A stretch of 64,000 bases of DNA from Geobacter sp. (GCA_009684525.1 WKKR01000001.1:558001-622000); one strand, 5' to 3'; positions 13,396-22,545 are shown, counted from the stretch's first letter. Translations and numbers: made by a program. The notes: generated from the letters alone by a model not told the origin.

Positions 13396-13644
13396 TTACG
13401 AGCTGCGCGAATCCGGATTTTGAGCCGGAGCACCGGCTACTGCCCGAGTCTGCCGGGAAACCTCAGCCAGATTCCTGATATCCCATCTCTGTGCAACAAG
13501 GTCAAATACCGCAATCTCACCCCTGTTACACGACGGAGGAGGCACAACGGTCGTTGCATCGTCCATCTCGGAAATGAGAGCATCATCCTCGAACTCCTCT
13601 CCCTGATAAATACCGCTGTCCCGATCGAAAAAATAGATTTTCAT
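13396..13644 (-). CDS. Small hypothetical protein, resembles phage tail-fibre-assembly-like ORFs
   Basis: An 82-residue acidic protein beginning MKIYFFDRDSGIYQGEEF, with a good GGAGG ribosome site 8-10 nt upstream. The pattern of a short 'FD..TG.Y.G' start, a PPP segment and a terminal 'VFD...QRWDIR' recalls small ORFs related to phage tail-fibre assembly chaperones; this comes from memory of the family, not a search. No other phage genes are nearby. It lies 56 nt upstream of kdpA on the same strand and may share its transcript. Function unknown. Confidence 0.7.
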   Translation of the reverse strand: MKIYFFDRDSGIYQGEEFEDDALISEMDDATTVVPPPSCNRGEIAVFDLVAQRWDIRNLAEVSRQTRAVAGAPAQNPDSRSS

Positions 13645-13902
13645 GACGCGAGACCTCCGTTTCCGATCTGATGTATTTTATCTAGTATCAAGATATGACA
13701 TCCGATATAAATTAGGTTTCAAGATAGGCTCTGAACGTGTCAAAAACTCATCAAGATCGAAAGATCGCCGATCAAATAAAACGAGCGCTTTACAACGAGG
13801 TTGTTTCAGGATATTGAGCAGATGTACGCTTAGATGTTGGGAGGGAGTCTCAGACTGCGCGGGGAGATTCCTCCGGTAACCTTCACTCGCAAGGGAATGT
13901 GT

Positions 13903-14979
13903 ATGGACCGCAAACTATATGTGACATTATTCGTTCTTTTCATGACCTGCCTCTTTCTTTACCTTGTCTATGTCATTCTTTCGCCGTTTCTGAATGCGCT
14001 GGGCTGGGCTGGAGTCATCTGGACCGTTACCATCCCGCTCCACGCCAGGCTGCTGCAACGCTGCAAAGGCCGGGAAATAACCGCAGCCGCGCTGATGACC
14101 ACGGTGGTTGTCCTTACACTGATCATCCCCATTATGATTCTGGGCATCTCTCTGACGCAGGAGACAGCAGCAGCCTATTCCTATCTCGAAAGCGCTGCCC
14201 AGGGCTCTCGCCTGCTCGAATTTCAGGACCTGTTGAACCACCCGTTGGTCGGCCCCTGGCTGAAACGGATTATGCCAATGATCCAGCCTGTCAGCCAGGA
14301 GATGGATACCATGCTGCTGGATGCCGTAAAGCGAGGGGTTTCCTCCCTGCTCAACTACTCCACTGGCATCCTGAAAAACTTTTTCGGCTTTTTCATCAAC
14401 ATGGTCCTGATGGTGATCACGCTGTTTTTCCTCTACAAGGACGGTCGGCGGATGCAGGAAGGATTCTGGCGGGTTGTTGCCATCAGCGAAAATAATCGAC
14501 AGATCATAATCGCCACGATCAAGCGTGTCGTGAGAGCCGTGATGTACGGCATCTTTCTCACTTGCCTGGTGCAGGGAGCGCTGGGGGGGCTCGGTTTCTG
14601 GGTCGCCGGGTTACCGTCGCCGTTTCTCTTTGGCGCTTTGATGGCGATCTGTGCCCTGGTCCCCCTGGTCGGAACGGCCCTGGTCTGGCTGCCCGGTGCC
14701 GGATACCTGCTGCTCCACGGCGAAATTCTGAAGGGGGTGTTGTTGATCGCCTGGGGGGTTCTGGTGGTCGGTTCCATCGACAATTTCATCAGGCCGCTCT
14801 TCATCAGCGGCAAGGCCCAGCTCCCCATCCTGGTGATAGCCCTCGGCGCCCTGGGCGGCCTCCTGGCATTCGGGCTTCTGGGTGTAATGATAGGACCGAT
14901 CATCCTGGCCATGATCATCGTTTTCTTCGACCTATACCAGTCTGAAGGCCCGCTGAACAAGGGGACTGAAAACGGCTGA
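13903..14979 (+). CDS. AI-2E family transporter (PerM/YdiK-like permease)
   Basis: Multi-spanning membrane protein of the AI-2E exporter family (COG0628). Some members export autoinducer-2 and others are sodium/proton antiporters; the substrate cannot be told from sequence. The 358-residue product has the usual layout: paired N-terminal helices (about 5-50), a helix at about 60-85, a soluble stretch, a helix near 160-185, and a C-terminal block with [17 protein letters not shown] and the conserved [22 protein letters not shown] at 13903 is chosen because AAGGG lies 7 nt upstream; an ATG two codons earlier is too close. It is monocistronic, with no clear terminator after it. Confidence 0.9.
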   Translation: MDRKLYVTLFVLFMTCLFLYLVYVILSPFLNALGWAGVIWTVTIPLHARLLQRCKGREITAAALMTTVVVLTLIIPIMILGISLTQETAAAYSYLESAAQGSRLLEFQDLLNHPLVGPWLKRIMPMIQPVSQEMDTMLLDAVKRGVSSLLNYSTGILKNFFGFFINMVLMVITLFFLYKDGRRMQEGFWRVVAISENNRQIIIATIKRVVRAVMYGIFLTCLVQGALGGLGFWVAGLPSPFLFGALMAICALVPLVGTALVWLPGAGYLLLHGEILKGVLLIAWGVLVVGSIDNFIRPLFISGKAQLPILVIALGALGGLLAFGLLGVMIGPIILAMIIVFFDLYQSEGPLNKGTENG

Positions 14980-15077
14980 CGTCTGTGGAGCGCCTGTATA
15001 CGCAAGGCGGGACGATCATACCACGGCACATAGTCGGCAAGGCCGACCGTTATCGGGAAACGGGTTGAAAAATTGCC

Positions 15078-15106
15078 TTGACAACCGACCCGATGATTAT
15101 TATTGT
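15078..15106 (+). promoter_or_regulatory. Sigma-70 promoter of the htpX-terC riboswitch transcript
   Basis: TTGACA at 15078-15083, a 17-nt spacer, then TATTGT at 15101-15106. This places the transcription start a few bases before the riboswitch P1 strand at 15117, so the aptamer is at the very 5' end of the RNA. Confidence 0.75.
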
Positions 15107-15116
15107 TTCGATATCG

Positions 15117-15218
15117 TAAAGGGGAGTAGTTATCGGCCACCGACAAGGCCGACCCGGTTTCCGTCAAGACGGCCGCAAGGCCCGGAACCGGGGCAGAAAT
15201 CTGCCAACAAGACCTTTA
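15117..15218 (+). promoter_or_regulatory. yybP-ykoY type manganese riboswitch
   Basis: The element starts with the hallmark AAAGGGGAGTAG (about 15118-15129), followed by GC-rich paired segments (including the GTCAAGACGGCC region near 15163), and closes with CCTTTA (15213-15218). The closing strand pairs with TAAAGG at 15117-15122 to form P1. The closing strand is also the 5' arm of a downstream terminator, so P1 and terminator exclude each other. In the known family, manganese binding stabilises P1 and turns expression on. The downstream terC-family gene is the classic target of this riboswitch, which supports the call. Confidence 0.85.
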
Positions 15219-15256
15219 TCCAGGCAACAGTGCCGCGGGTAAAGGTCTTTTTTTTT
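15209..15256 (+). terminator. Intrinsic terminator forming the riboswitch expression platform
   Basis: Ten-base perfect arms AAGACCTTTA (15209-15218) and TAAAGGTCTT (15240-15249) are followed by an uninterrupted T-run to 15256. The left arm overlaps the riboswitch P1 strand, giving a simple switch between aptamer and terminator 36 nt before the htpX start codon. Confidence 0.9.
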
Positions 15257-15292
15257 ACCCCGGCGATTACCAGAACGTTGGAGGTAGACACC

Positions 15293-16147
15293 ATGAATCA
15301 ACTCAAGACAACCCTTCTCCTTTCACTGCTCACCGTGCTGATGGTCCTGATGGGGAGCGCCATCGGCGGCAAGACCGGCATGGTCTTCGCCTTCTGCATG
15401 GCACTCGCCATGAACTTCTTCTCCTACTGGTTCTCCGACAAGATCGTCCTGAAGATGTACGGCGCCCAGGAGATCGGCGAAAACGACCATCCCGCTTTCT
15501 ACGGCATGATTCGCCGCCTGGCGTTGCAGGCCGGCCTCCCCATGCCGAAGGTCTACATCGTCCCTTCGGAGAGCCCCAACGCCTTTGCCACCGGACGCAA
15601 CCCGGATCATGCCGCGGTCGCCGCCACCGAGGGGATCCTGCGCATCCTCTCCCCGGAGGAGTTGGAAGGGGTCATGGCCCATGAATTGGCCCACGTCAAG
15701 AACCGTGACATCCTCGTCTCCACCATTGCCGCCACCTTTGCCGGCGCCATCTCCATGCTCGGCAACATGCTGCAGTGGGGGGCCATGCTCGGTGCCGGCC
15801 GGAGCGACGAAGATGGCGAGGGAGCAGGCGGACTGATCGGTTCGCTGGCCATGGCGATCATTGCCCCGATTGCTGCCATGCTGATCCAGATGGCGGTCTC
15901 CCGCTCCCGCGAATACCTGGCCGACGAAAGCGGCGCCCGCATCTGCGGCCAGCCCCTGGCCCTGGCAAACGCCCTGCGCAAGCTCCACACGGCCTCGCAG
16001 ATGATCCCGATGCAGGAAGCGCGCCCCGCATCGGCGCACCTCTTCATCGTCAACCCGCTCACCGGCGGCAGCCTCATGTCCCTCTTCTCCACCCATCCCC
16101 CCATGGAGGAGCGGATCGCCCGGCTGGAAGCGATGAGCCCCCGGTAA
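15293..16147 (+). CDS. htpX: HtpX membrane zinc metalloprotease
   Basis: M48-family integral-membrane protease that degrades damaged membrane proteins, with a cytoplasmic active site. The 284-residue protein has two N-terminal membrane helices, the zinc motif HELAH (in [13 protein letters not shown]), the third-ligand Glu region [12 protein letters not shown], and two further hydrophobic segments after the active site (about 150-165 and 180-200). The start [10 protein letters not shown] is set by GGAGGT 6-7 nt upstream; the longer in-frame extension back to 15065 would run through the riboswitch and is rejected. It is the first gene under the manganese riboswitch, followed 51 nt later by terC. 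Riboswitch control suggests its expression follows manganese levels. Confidence 0.95.
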   Translation: MNQLKTTLLLSLLTVLMVLMGSAIGGKTGMVFAFCMALAMNFFSYWFSDKIVLKMYGAQEIGENDHPAFYGMIRRLALQAGLPMPKVYIVPSESPNAFATGRNPDHAAVAATEGILRILSPEELEGVMAHELAHVKNRDILVSTIAATFAGAISMLGNMLQWGAMLGAGRSDEDGEGAGGLIGSLAMAIIAPIAAMLIQMAVSRSREYLADESGARICGQPLALANALRKLHTASQMIPMQEARPASAHLFIVNPLTGGSLMSLFSTHPPMEERIARLEAMSPR

Positions 16148-16198
16148 AATTGCAGCAGAAACGGGCATAATTCATCATAGAATAAGGAGCCTCACACC

Positions 16199-16969
16199 AT
16201 GGAGTGGTTGACTGATCCCCAGGTCTGGCTGGCGCTGGCGACACTGACGGCGCTGGAGATCGTGCTCGGCATCGACAACATCATCTTTATTTCCATCCTT
16301 GCCGGGAAGCTTCCAGCCCACCAGCAGGAAAAGGCCCGCCTGACCGGGCTCGGCCTGGCGATGTTCATCCGGATAGCCCTGCTCTTTTCCCTTACCTGGC
16401 TGATGGGTCTCACCGCCCCGCTCTTCACGGTAATCGGCAACGAGATATCGGGAAGAGACCTCATCCTTCTCTCCGGCGGGCTCTTTCTCCTGGGGAAAAG
16501 CACCATGGAGATCCACGAGAAGCTGGAGGGGAAGGAAGGGCACTCCAGTACCCGGGCAGGGTCAAACTTTGCCGCGGTCATCGTCCAGATCCTTCTCCTG
16601 GATATCGTCTTTTCCCTCGATTCCATCATCACCGCCCTGGGGATGGCCAGCAAGGTCGGGGTGATGGTCGCTGCGGTAGTCCTGGCAGTCGGCTTCATGA
16701 TGCTCTTTTCCGGCAAGATCAGCGCCTTCGTGGATCGGCACCCGACCATCAAGATGCTGGCCCTTTCCTTCCTCATCCTGATCGGAGTCGCACTGATCGG
16801 CGACGGTCTGGACCGGCACCTTCCCAAAGGATATATCTACTTCGCCATGGCCTTTTCCGTCATGGTCGAGATGCTTAACCTCCGCCTTCGTCAGACCGGG
16901 ACGCCGGTCAAGCTTCATCAGCCATTTACCGAAGAAGAGGAAAACGCGGCACTTGAAAAAACCAGCTGA
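16199..16969 (+). CDS. TerC family membrane protein, probable manganese exporter
   Basis: Integral membrane protein of the TerC/Alx/YoaE group (COG0861), several members of which export or co-handle manganese. The 256-residue product has about seven hydrophobic helices. It carries the two acidic signature motifs LEIVLGIDNIIFI near the N-terminus and VFSLDSIITALGM in the middle. The start has an AAGGAG ribosome site. It is the second gene of the riboswitch-led transcript, a typical context for TerC proteins, and the short spacing to the zinc-ribbon gene suggests that gene is co-transcribed too. Confidence 0.93.
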   Translation: MEWLTDPQVWLALATLTALEIVLGIDNIIFISILAGKLPAHQQEKARLTGLGLAMFIRIALLFSLTWLMGLTAPLFTVIGNEISGRDLILLSGGLFLLGKSTMEIHEKLEGKEGHSSTRAGSNFAAVIVQILLLDIVFSLDSIITALGMASKVGVMVAAVVLAVGFMMLFSGKISAFVDRHPTIKMLALSFLILIGVALIGDGLDRHLPKGYIYFAMAFSVMVEMLNLRLRQTGTPVKLHQPFTEEEENAALEKTS

Positions 16970-16991
16970 ATTCAAACCAAGGAGGATGCAG

Positions 16992-17282
16992 ATGAAATGT
17001 CCCGTCTGTGACAACGTGGATCTCCTGATGTCCGAACGTCAGGGAGTAGAGATCGATTACTGCCCCCGCTGCCGCGGGGTCTGGCTTGACCGCGGCGAAC
17101 TCGACAAGATCATCGAGCGGTCCGACAACAGTGAGACAGCCCCTGCCCGACCGCAACAGCGGGCACCTGAACCGGCGCCCGCCCCTGTCCATTACCAGCA
17201 CGGCATGCCCGGTCACCACCAGGGTGGCTACAAGCCGCACAAAAAGAAATCGCTGCTTTCGGATTTGTTCGATTTCGATTGA
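16992..17282 (+). CDS. TFIIB-type zinc-ribbon protein
   Basis: A 96-residue protein with an N-terminal zinc ribbon: CPVC at residues 3-6 and CPRCRGVWLDRGEL near residues 22-36, which is the zf-TFIIB (PF13453) pattern, then a Pro/Gln/His-rich tail ending KKKSLLSDLFDFD. ATG at 16992 is chosen because AGGAGG lies 6 nt upstream. Members of this family are of unknown biochemical role. It is 22 nt downstream of terC and so probably in the manganese-responsive transcript. Confidence 0.88.
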   Translation: MKCPVCDNVDLLMSERQGVEIDYCPRCRGVWLDRGELDKIIERSDNSETAPARPQQRAPEPAPAPVHYQHGMPGHHQGGYKPHKKKSLLSDLFDFD

Positions 17283-17352
17283 TTCAACAAAAGCAGGCAG
17301 TCGGTTTATCGCAGAAACAAACCGATCATATTTCACAATAGGAGGAGAGGAG

Positions 17353-17577
17353 ATGCGCTATTACAGAAAAAAACCCCAGGATGAATCGTCAAAGGCACAA
17401 AAGCGAAGACGGGACGACACTGCGTTGAAGAATGTCGTTTCGCTACGGATCAGTGATAAAGAAAAAAAGATACTTGAACGGATAACCAAGGCAAGTTCAA
17501 AGAATGTGTCGGAGGTGATCCGCGAGGCGCTGGATCTCTGGATGGCACAGCGGCAGCGACTCTGTCTCGATGTATGA
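17353..17577 (+). CDS. Ribbon-helix-helix DNA-binding protein
   Basis: A 74-residue basic protein. After a charged N-terminal arm (about 1-25) comes an RHH pattern NVVSLRISDKEKKILERI...SSKNVSEVIREALDLWM, with a beta strand followed by two helices as in CopG/Arc repressors. ATG at 17353 follows AGGAGAGGAG. No toxin partner is visible nearby, so it is more likely a free-standing regulator than an antitoxin. It lies 70 nt after the zinc-ribbon gene and is followed by a hairpin at 17612. Confidence 0.8.
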   Translation: MRYYRKKPQDESSKAQKRRRDDTALKNVVSLRISDKEKKILERITKASSKNVSEVIREALDLWMAQRQRLCLDV

Positions 17578-17611
17578 CCTGACAGCACCCCTTGCCTGAA
17601 AGATCCCCTGC

Positions 17612-17637
17612 AGGGGCCGGACACTATGCCGGCCCCT
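17612..17637 (+). terminator. GC-rich hairpin after the ribbon-helix-helix gene
   Basis: Nine-base perfect arms AGGGGCCGG (17612-17620) and CCGGCCCCT (17629-17637) with an 8-nt loop. Only a weak T-rich stretch follows, so it may be a pause or Rho-assisted terminator that ends the htpX-terC transcript. Confidence 0.55.
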
Positions 17638-17825
17638 TGCCTGTCCATGAGAACCCCTCCGGAATCTCCCACCCCTCGATCCGCCGTATCAGCGCTTTTA
17701 TGCTAACAGGATGAGATTCTCTTTGCTCTTGATTCCGGGCATGATACACATATGGTATGCTCTTTCAGGGTTGAACCTGTTCGCGCTCACAGTCAATCTG
17801 CAAACCCGGAACCAGAGGAGATCCC

Positions 17826-18539
17826 ATGTGCGGCCGATTTACCCTACAACTGAGCGCGACACAGCTTGCCGAAATCTTCATGCTTGCAGAGATGCCTGAC
17901 CTGCTGCCCCGCTTCAATATTGCGCCGAGCCAACAGATTGCTGTCATCAGGAGCCTCGGCGGCGAAAACCGGCTCGATCTCATGAAATGGGGCCTTGTTC
18001 CGTCATGGGCCGACGATCCCGCCATCGGCTACCGGTTGCTCAATGCACGGGCGGAAACTGTCTTTGAAAAGCGCACCTTCCGTCAGGCGGTCCGCACCCG
18101 CCGATGCCTGATCCCTGCCACCGGCTTCTACGAATGGCGTCAGCACGACACGGAGAAATCCCCCTACTATGTCGGCATGGCCGATGGTTCTCCCATGGGG
18201 TTTGCCGGCATCTGGGAACACTGGAAAACCCCTGAAGGCGCCATCCTCGAATCCTGCGCCATCCTGACGACCAGCGCCAACAAGCTCATGGAAGAGATCC
18301 ATGACCGGATGCCGGTCATTCTGCATCCTGCCGAATATTCACTCTGGCTGGACCGCGAGGTATCCGAGCCCGAGAGGCTTCTCCCTCTCTGCAAGCCCTA
18401 CCCTCCCGGTGTCATGACGGCCTATCCTGTCACATCCCTTGTCAACAACCCACGAAACGATACACCGGAATGTATCCTCCCCCTGGGGCCGACCGATGCA
18501 ACCTCCAGCCCGGAACAGGCGCCCCTCCTGATTGACTGA
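17826..18539 (+). CDS. SRAP domain protein (HMCES/YedK family) that shields abasic sites
   Basis: Protein of the SOS-response-associated peptidase family, which forms a thiazolidine crosslink with abasic sites in single-stranded DNA through its N-terminal cysteine. The 237-residue product starts MCGRFTL, so Cys2 becomes N-terminal after methionine removal. Other conserved active-site features are PRFNIAPSQ, GFYEW and the His in EIHDRMPVIL. The start has GAGGAGAT 5 nt upstream. It faces the pirin gene convergently, 17 nt away. No LexA box was recognised upstream. Confidence 0.95.
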   Translation: MCGRFTLQLSATQLAEIFMLAEMPDLLPRFNIAPSQQIAVIRSLGGENRLDLMKWGLVPSWADDPAIGYRLLNARAETVFEKRTFRQAVRTRRCLIPATGFYEWRQHDTEKSPYYVGMADGSPMGFAGIWEHWKTPEGAILESCAILTTSANKLMEEIHDRMPVILHPAEYSLWLDREVSEPERLLPLCKPYPPGVMTAYPVTSLVNNPRNDTPECILPLGPTDATSSPEQAPLLID

Positions 18540-18556
18540 CCGGTCCGCCCCGGCAC

Positions 18557-19465
18557 TCACCGTTTCTTGATGAACGTCCCCTTTTCGAATTCCTCGAAGG
18601 CAATCCGCAACTCCTCCTGGGTGTTCATGACAATGGGACCGTACCAGGCAACCGGTTCGTGCAGCGGTTTGCCGGCGATAAAGAGAAACCGGACCCCCGC
18701 TTCCCCGGCGGTAACGCAGATCTCCGCCCCATCCCGCTCATAGAGGACAACCGTTTCCGGCCCGCAGATGCAGCTCCTGGCGACATCCGTCCAGCCGGCT
18801 CCCATCATTTCATAGGCAAAGGCGTCACGGCAATCGTCGAAATACCCCTCGCCGGCCAACAGATAGGCAATGGCCGTATGCCCCTCCTTGACCGGATGGC
18901 GGAACTCCGTGCCGGGAGGGACGCTGACGTCGAGCATCTCCGGTTCGATGACGATGTCCTGCACCGGCCCCTCGGTGCCGTTCAGGCGGCCGCTGACGAT
19001 CTTGATCCTGACGCCGGAGTCCATGACGACTTCGGGGATATCGGCAGCCTTCACGTCCCGGTAACGCGGGGCCATCATCTTCTGCGCCGCCGGCAGGTTG
19101 GCCCAGAACTGGAACCCCCACATGGTCCCGGTCGGGCTTTTGCGCGGCATCTCCTGGTGGATGATGCCGCTGCCGGCCGTCATCCACTGCACGTCACCCG
19201 CACCGATCACCCCTTTGTTCCCCATGCTGTCGCCATGCTCGACCAGCCCCTCAAGCACGTAGGTGATGGTTTCTATGCCACGGTGGGGGTGCCAGGGGAA
19301 GCCGGGCAGGTATTCTGCCGGGTTGGAGGTATGGAAATCGTCCAGCATCAGGAATGGATCGAAGAGCGGCACCTGGGAATAGCCGAATGCCCGCTTGAGA
19401 TGAACGCCGGCCCCCTCGATGGTGGGCCGGCTCTTCAGGATCCTGCCGATTTTTCGCCTGGTCAT
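18557..19465 (-). CDS. Pirin family protein
   Basis: Bicupin metal protein of the pirin family; some members are quercetin 2,3-dioxygenases and others have regulatory roles, and the role cannot be settled here. The 302-residue sequence has the pirin signature FPWHPHRGIETITYVLEG and the metal-ligand region GSGIIHQEMP, then a C-terminal cupin (GPIVMNTQEELRIAFEE). It starts MTRRKIGRILKSRPT and lies 53 nt downstream of the amidohydrolase gene on the same strand, so the two may be co-transcribed. Confidence 0.93.
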   Translation of the reverse strand: MTRRKIGRILKSRPTIEGAGVHLKRAFGYSQVPLFDPFLMLDDFHTSNPAEYLPGFPWHPHRGIETITYVLEGLVEHGDSMGNKGVIGAGDVQWMTAGSGIIHQEMPRKSPTGTMWGFQFWANLPAAQKMMAPRYRDVKAADIPEVVMDSGVRIKIVSGRLNGTEGPVQDIVIEPEMLDVSVPPGTEFRHPVKEGHTAIAYLLAGEGYFDDCRDAFAYEMMGAGWTDVARSCICGPETVVLYERDGAEICVTAGEAGVRFLFIAGKPLHEPVAWYGPIVMNTQEELRIAFEEFEKGTFIKKR

Positions 19466-19518
19466 GGTCCCCCCTGCTCAAGATAGTGTGATAGCTGCCT
19501 TCTATTGCCTCAAGTGTA

Positions 19519-21354
19519 TCAGAAGGCAAAACAGTCGCAGCCGGGCCCTCGCCACATTTTACCGGAGATCCGGCGGAAATCCCGGTGCAACGGATTGCTG
19601 CAGCGGCGTGGAGATACTGCCTGCAGTGCTGCGGCCTTCAGCAATTCGCCATGACGGTATGCACCGCCATACGCCCTTGTTGGCGACCAGTCGGGGCTTG
19701 CCGGCGGCAATGGCGGCGCAAGCGGGGCGAATTCGCCGCTGGCGTGCACGATCTTCCCGCCCATGATGGTCAGCAATGCCTCGATGTTCCTGATCTCCTG
19801 TTCGGGAGCGGTGAAATAGTCCGCCGACAGTACCGCCAGGTCGGCCAGTTGCCCCGCCGCGATCCTCCCCTTCTTCCCCTCGTCGCCGGAGAACCAGGAG
19901 CTCCCTTCGGTGTAAAGCCTGAGCGCCGTGGTGCGGCTGAGGCGATTCTTCTCATCATAGAGCGCCAACCCGCCCACGGTTTTGCCGCTTACCAGCCACT
20001 GGAGGGAAACCCAGGGGTTGTAGCTGGATACGCGGGTGGCATCGGTCCCGGCGCCGACCGGAATGCCGAGGTTCAGCATCCTGGCGATGGGGGGGGTTCG
20101 CAATGCCTGCTCGGCGCCGTAGCGAGACACGAAATATTCGCCCTGGAAGGCCATCCGGTCCTGGATGGCTATGCCGCCGCCAAGACTCTTTACCCGCTCC
20201 ATGTTCCGGTCCGAGATGGTTTCGGCATGGTCGAAGAACCAGCGCAGCCCGTCGAACGGGATCTCCCGGTCGATCTCCTCGAACAGGTCGAGAAAGCGGG
20301 AGATGGATTCATCGTAGGTGGCATGCAGGCGAAACGGCCAGCGTTTCTCCACCAACAGGCCGACTACCTTCTTCAGCTCCGCCTCCATGCCTGGTTCGAG
20401 GTCGGGACGCGGCTCCAGGAAGTCCTCGAAGTCGGCTGCAGAGAAGACCAGCATCTCGCCGGCGCCATTTACCTTGTAGAGATCGCTCCCTCTTCCCGGC
20501 TCGGTAATACCGATCCAGCGGGCAAAGTCGTCATACTCCTCGTGCGGCCGCTGGGTGAAGAGGTTGTAGGCGATCCGCAGGGTCAGTTCATCCTTTCCGG
20601 CCAGATGCTCGACGACCCGGTAATCATCGGGATAGTTCTGGAAACCTCCGCCGGCATCGATGCAGCTGGTGATCCCCAGCCGGTTCAATTCTCGCATGAA
20701 GTGGCGGGTCGAATTGACCTGGTCTGCGAAATCGAGCTTCGGTCCCCTGGCCAGACTGGCATAGAGGATCAGGGCATTGGGCCTGGCGATCAACAGTCCG
20801 GTCGGATTGCCGGTCTTGTCGCGCTGGATCTCCCCGCCCGGAGGGTTGGGGGTCTCCTTCGTGTAGCCAAGCACCCGCATTCCGGCCCGGTTGACGAACG
20901 CCCGGTCGTACAGGTGCAGGACAAAGACCGGGGTGTCGGCAGAGACCGCATTGATCTCATCCAGGGTCGGCATCCGCCCCTCGGCGAACTGGAATTCGGT
21001 CCAGCCGCCGATGACCCGCACCCACTGGGGGGACGGTGTGCGCAGGGCCTGCTCTCGCAGCATCTCCAGCGCCGTGGCCAGCGACGGGACGCCGTCCCAG
21101 CGCAGCTCCATGTTGAAATTGAGCCCGCCCCTGATGACATGGATATGGGAGTCATTGAGGCCAGGGATGACGCACCGCCCCTTGAGGTCGATGGTTATGG
21201 TATCCGCATCTGCAAAGGGCCTTATCTTACGCTCGTCGCCAACCGCAATGAAGCGGCCGTCGCGAATTGCGACAGCCGACGCCTCAGGAGCGACCGGGTC
21301 GAGTGTTGCAATACGGCCATTGACCAGGATCGTGTCTGTATGTCCGGTTGTCAT
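19519..21354 (-). CDS. YtcJ-like amidohydrolase
   Basis: Metal-dependent hydrolase of the amidohydrolase superfamily (COG1574, YtcJ group), typically acting on amide or cyclic C-N bonds; the substrate is unknown. The protein starts MTTGHTDTILVNGRIATLD and shows the beta-sandwich start, the metal motif GLNDSHIH, a His-containing HATYDESISRF region, FFDHAETI, GAGTDATRVSSYNPWVSL and the C-terminal KGRIAAGQLADLAVL strand typical of the family. ATG at 21354 (GGAGGT 7 nt upstream) is preferred over the open frame reaching 21516, because the extra 54 residues look random and would take up the space shared with the divergent LysR gene. Predicted length is 611 residues. Confidence 0.9.
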   Translation of the reverse strand: MTTGHTDTILVNGRIATLDPVAPEASAVAIRDGRFIAVGDERKIRPFADADTITIDLKGRCVIPGLNDSHIHVIRGGLNFNMELRWDGVPSLATALEMLREQALRTPSPQWVRVIGGWTEFQFAEGRMPTLDEINAVSADTPVFVLHLYDRAFVNRAGMRVLGYTKETPNPPGGEIQRDKTGNPTGLLIARPNALILYASLARGPKLDFADQVNSTRHFMRELNRLGITSCIDAGGGFQNYPDDYRVVEHLAGKDELTLRIAYNLFTQRPHEEYDDFARWIGITEPGRGSDLYKVNGAGEMLVFSAADFEDFLEPRPDLEPGMEAELKKVVGLLVEKRWPFRLHATYDESISRFLDLFEEIDREIPFDGLRWFFDHAETISDRNMERVKSLGGGIAIQDRMAFQGEYFVSRYGAEQALRTPPIARMLNLGIPVGAGTDATRVSSYNPWVSLQWLVSGKTVGGLALYDEKNRLSRTTALRLYTEGSSWFSGDEGKKGRIAAGQLADLAVLSADYFTAPEQEIRNIEALLTIMGGKIVHASGEFAPLAPPLPPASPDWSPTRAYGGAYRHGELLKAAALQAVSPRRCSNPLHRDFRRISGKMWRGPGCDCFAF

Positions 21355-21623
21355 GATTGCACCTCCGTTCGTGCTGCTCAGTACGCCGCTTCTCCAGCCC
21401 TGCTCGGCAGTGTGCCCTGCATATGGTTTAGGCATACTCCACGCCTTCCCCATAGGACCACCGTGCTCCAATGTACCCTTTGCCGGATCGAGCAGTTCTG
21501 CGATGCATCTCATCATTAAGAATCGATCGGATCTTCTTTAATTAAACTCTAGCGCACTTCACCGGATCCTTCCCCATACTCTTTTCTATTGTCAGGTATG
21601 TCTTTTTGTTATAGCTTTACCCC

Positions 21624-22511
21624 ATGGAACTTCGCCATATCAGATACTTCATCGCTGCTGCGGAAGAGCTCAATATCAGCAAGGCATCACGCCGGCTGAA
21701 CGTCTCCCAGCCAGCCATGAGCCGCCTGATCCGCGATCTCGAAGGCGAACTGGGGACGCAGCTCTTCATCCGGGAGCGATTTGGCCTCAGCTTGACCACT
21801 GCGGGCGAAAAGCTGCTGGTGTATGGACGCCAGATCCTGGATATCTGCAACGAGGCAAAAAGGGTCATCGGGAATCTGCCCGAGGCGGGAGCCGCGTTGA
21901 ATATCGGCTTCATTGCCTCGTCATTGGACCCGTTTCTAGGAGAGGCGTTGCGATCGTTCCGTGAGCTCTATCCGGAAATGCAGGTACGGATTCATGAACT
22001 ATCGCCGGCAGAGCAGGCCCATGCCCTGAGGAAACGGCTGATCGACGTGGCCCTGCTCGGGAATCCCTGCGGGGCGGTACGGGATGAGTTCGAGGTGAGA
22101 AACTTGTTTACCCTGGAGGAGCATGCAGTCTTACCTGTGCAGCACCCCCTGGCAGGCAGGAAATTCATCAGGGTGGAAGAACTTGCCGGGAACGATTTCA
22201 TCGGCTACAACGAGCAGAGCTTTCCCGGCAGAAACCAGACTATCGTCGACGCCTGCATGGTGGGGGGATTCAAGCCCAGTTTCCGCTACAAGGCGGACAG
22301 CCTGGTGGAGGTGCTGGCAATGATCGGTTCCGGAGCAGGGGTATGCCTGATGCCGGCCGATGTCGCCACCCTCCCCCATCCCCACGCGGTCTTTATCCCG
22401 GTGCAGGAAAAGCTCGAACCGGTCCAGTTTGCAGCTGCCTGGCGGCGCGACGACGAGCGGATTCCCCTCAGACATCTCTTGGACTGCATCGAGAAACCTA
22501 CCCACCGCTGA
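21624..22511 (+). CDS. LysR family transcriptional regulator
   Basis: DNA-binding regulator with an N-terminal winged helix (MELRHIRYFIAAAEELNISKASRRLNVSQPAMSRLIRDLE, residues 1-40) and a C-terminal periplasmic-binding-protein-like effector domain; 295 residues, normal for the family. It is transcribed divergently from the amidohydrolase-pirin pair with a 269-nt gap, the usual LysR arrangement, so those genes are its likely targets. The effector cannot be inferred. It ends 34 nt from the convergent hybrid kinase gene. Confidence 0.93.
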   Translation: MELRHIRYFIAAAEELNISKASRRLNVSQPAMSRLIRDLEGELGTQLFIRERFGLSLTTAGEKLLVYGRQILDICNEAKRVIGNLPEAGAALNIGFIASSLDPFLGEALRSFRELYPEMQVRIHELSPAEQAHALRKRLIDVALLGNPCGAVRDEFEVRNLFTLEEHAVLPVQHPLAGRKFIRVEELAGNDFIGYNEQSFPGRNQTIVDACMVGGFKPSFRYKADSLVEVLAMIGSGAGVCLMPADVATLPHPHAVFIPVQEKLEPVQFAAAWRRDDERIPLRHLLDCIEKPTHR

Positions 22512-22545
22512 CCCTACCCCGCACAATCACCACTGTGCCCTGCAG

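Noticed and set aside
13396-13644. Remnant of a prophage
   Set aside because: One small tail-fibre-assembly-like ORF without integrase, terminase or structural genes nearby does not support a prophage.
13645-13902. Possible regulatory RNA or KdpE box before the small ORF and the AI-2E gene
   Set aside because: Only short inverted repeats such as GATC-N4-GATC and weak promoter-like hexamers were found; no convincing structure.
17353-17577. Antitoxin of a toxin-antitoxin pair
   Set aside because: The protein is ribbon-helix-helix type, but no small toxin gene (RelE, ParE, PIN) lies on either side.
19585-21519. 644-aa plus-strand open frame
   Set aside because: Antisense to the amidohydrolase, which shows complete catalytic motifs on the minus strand.
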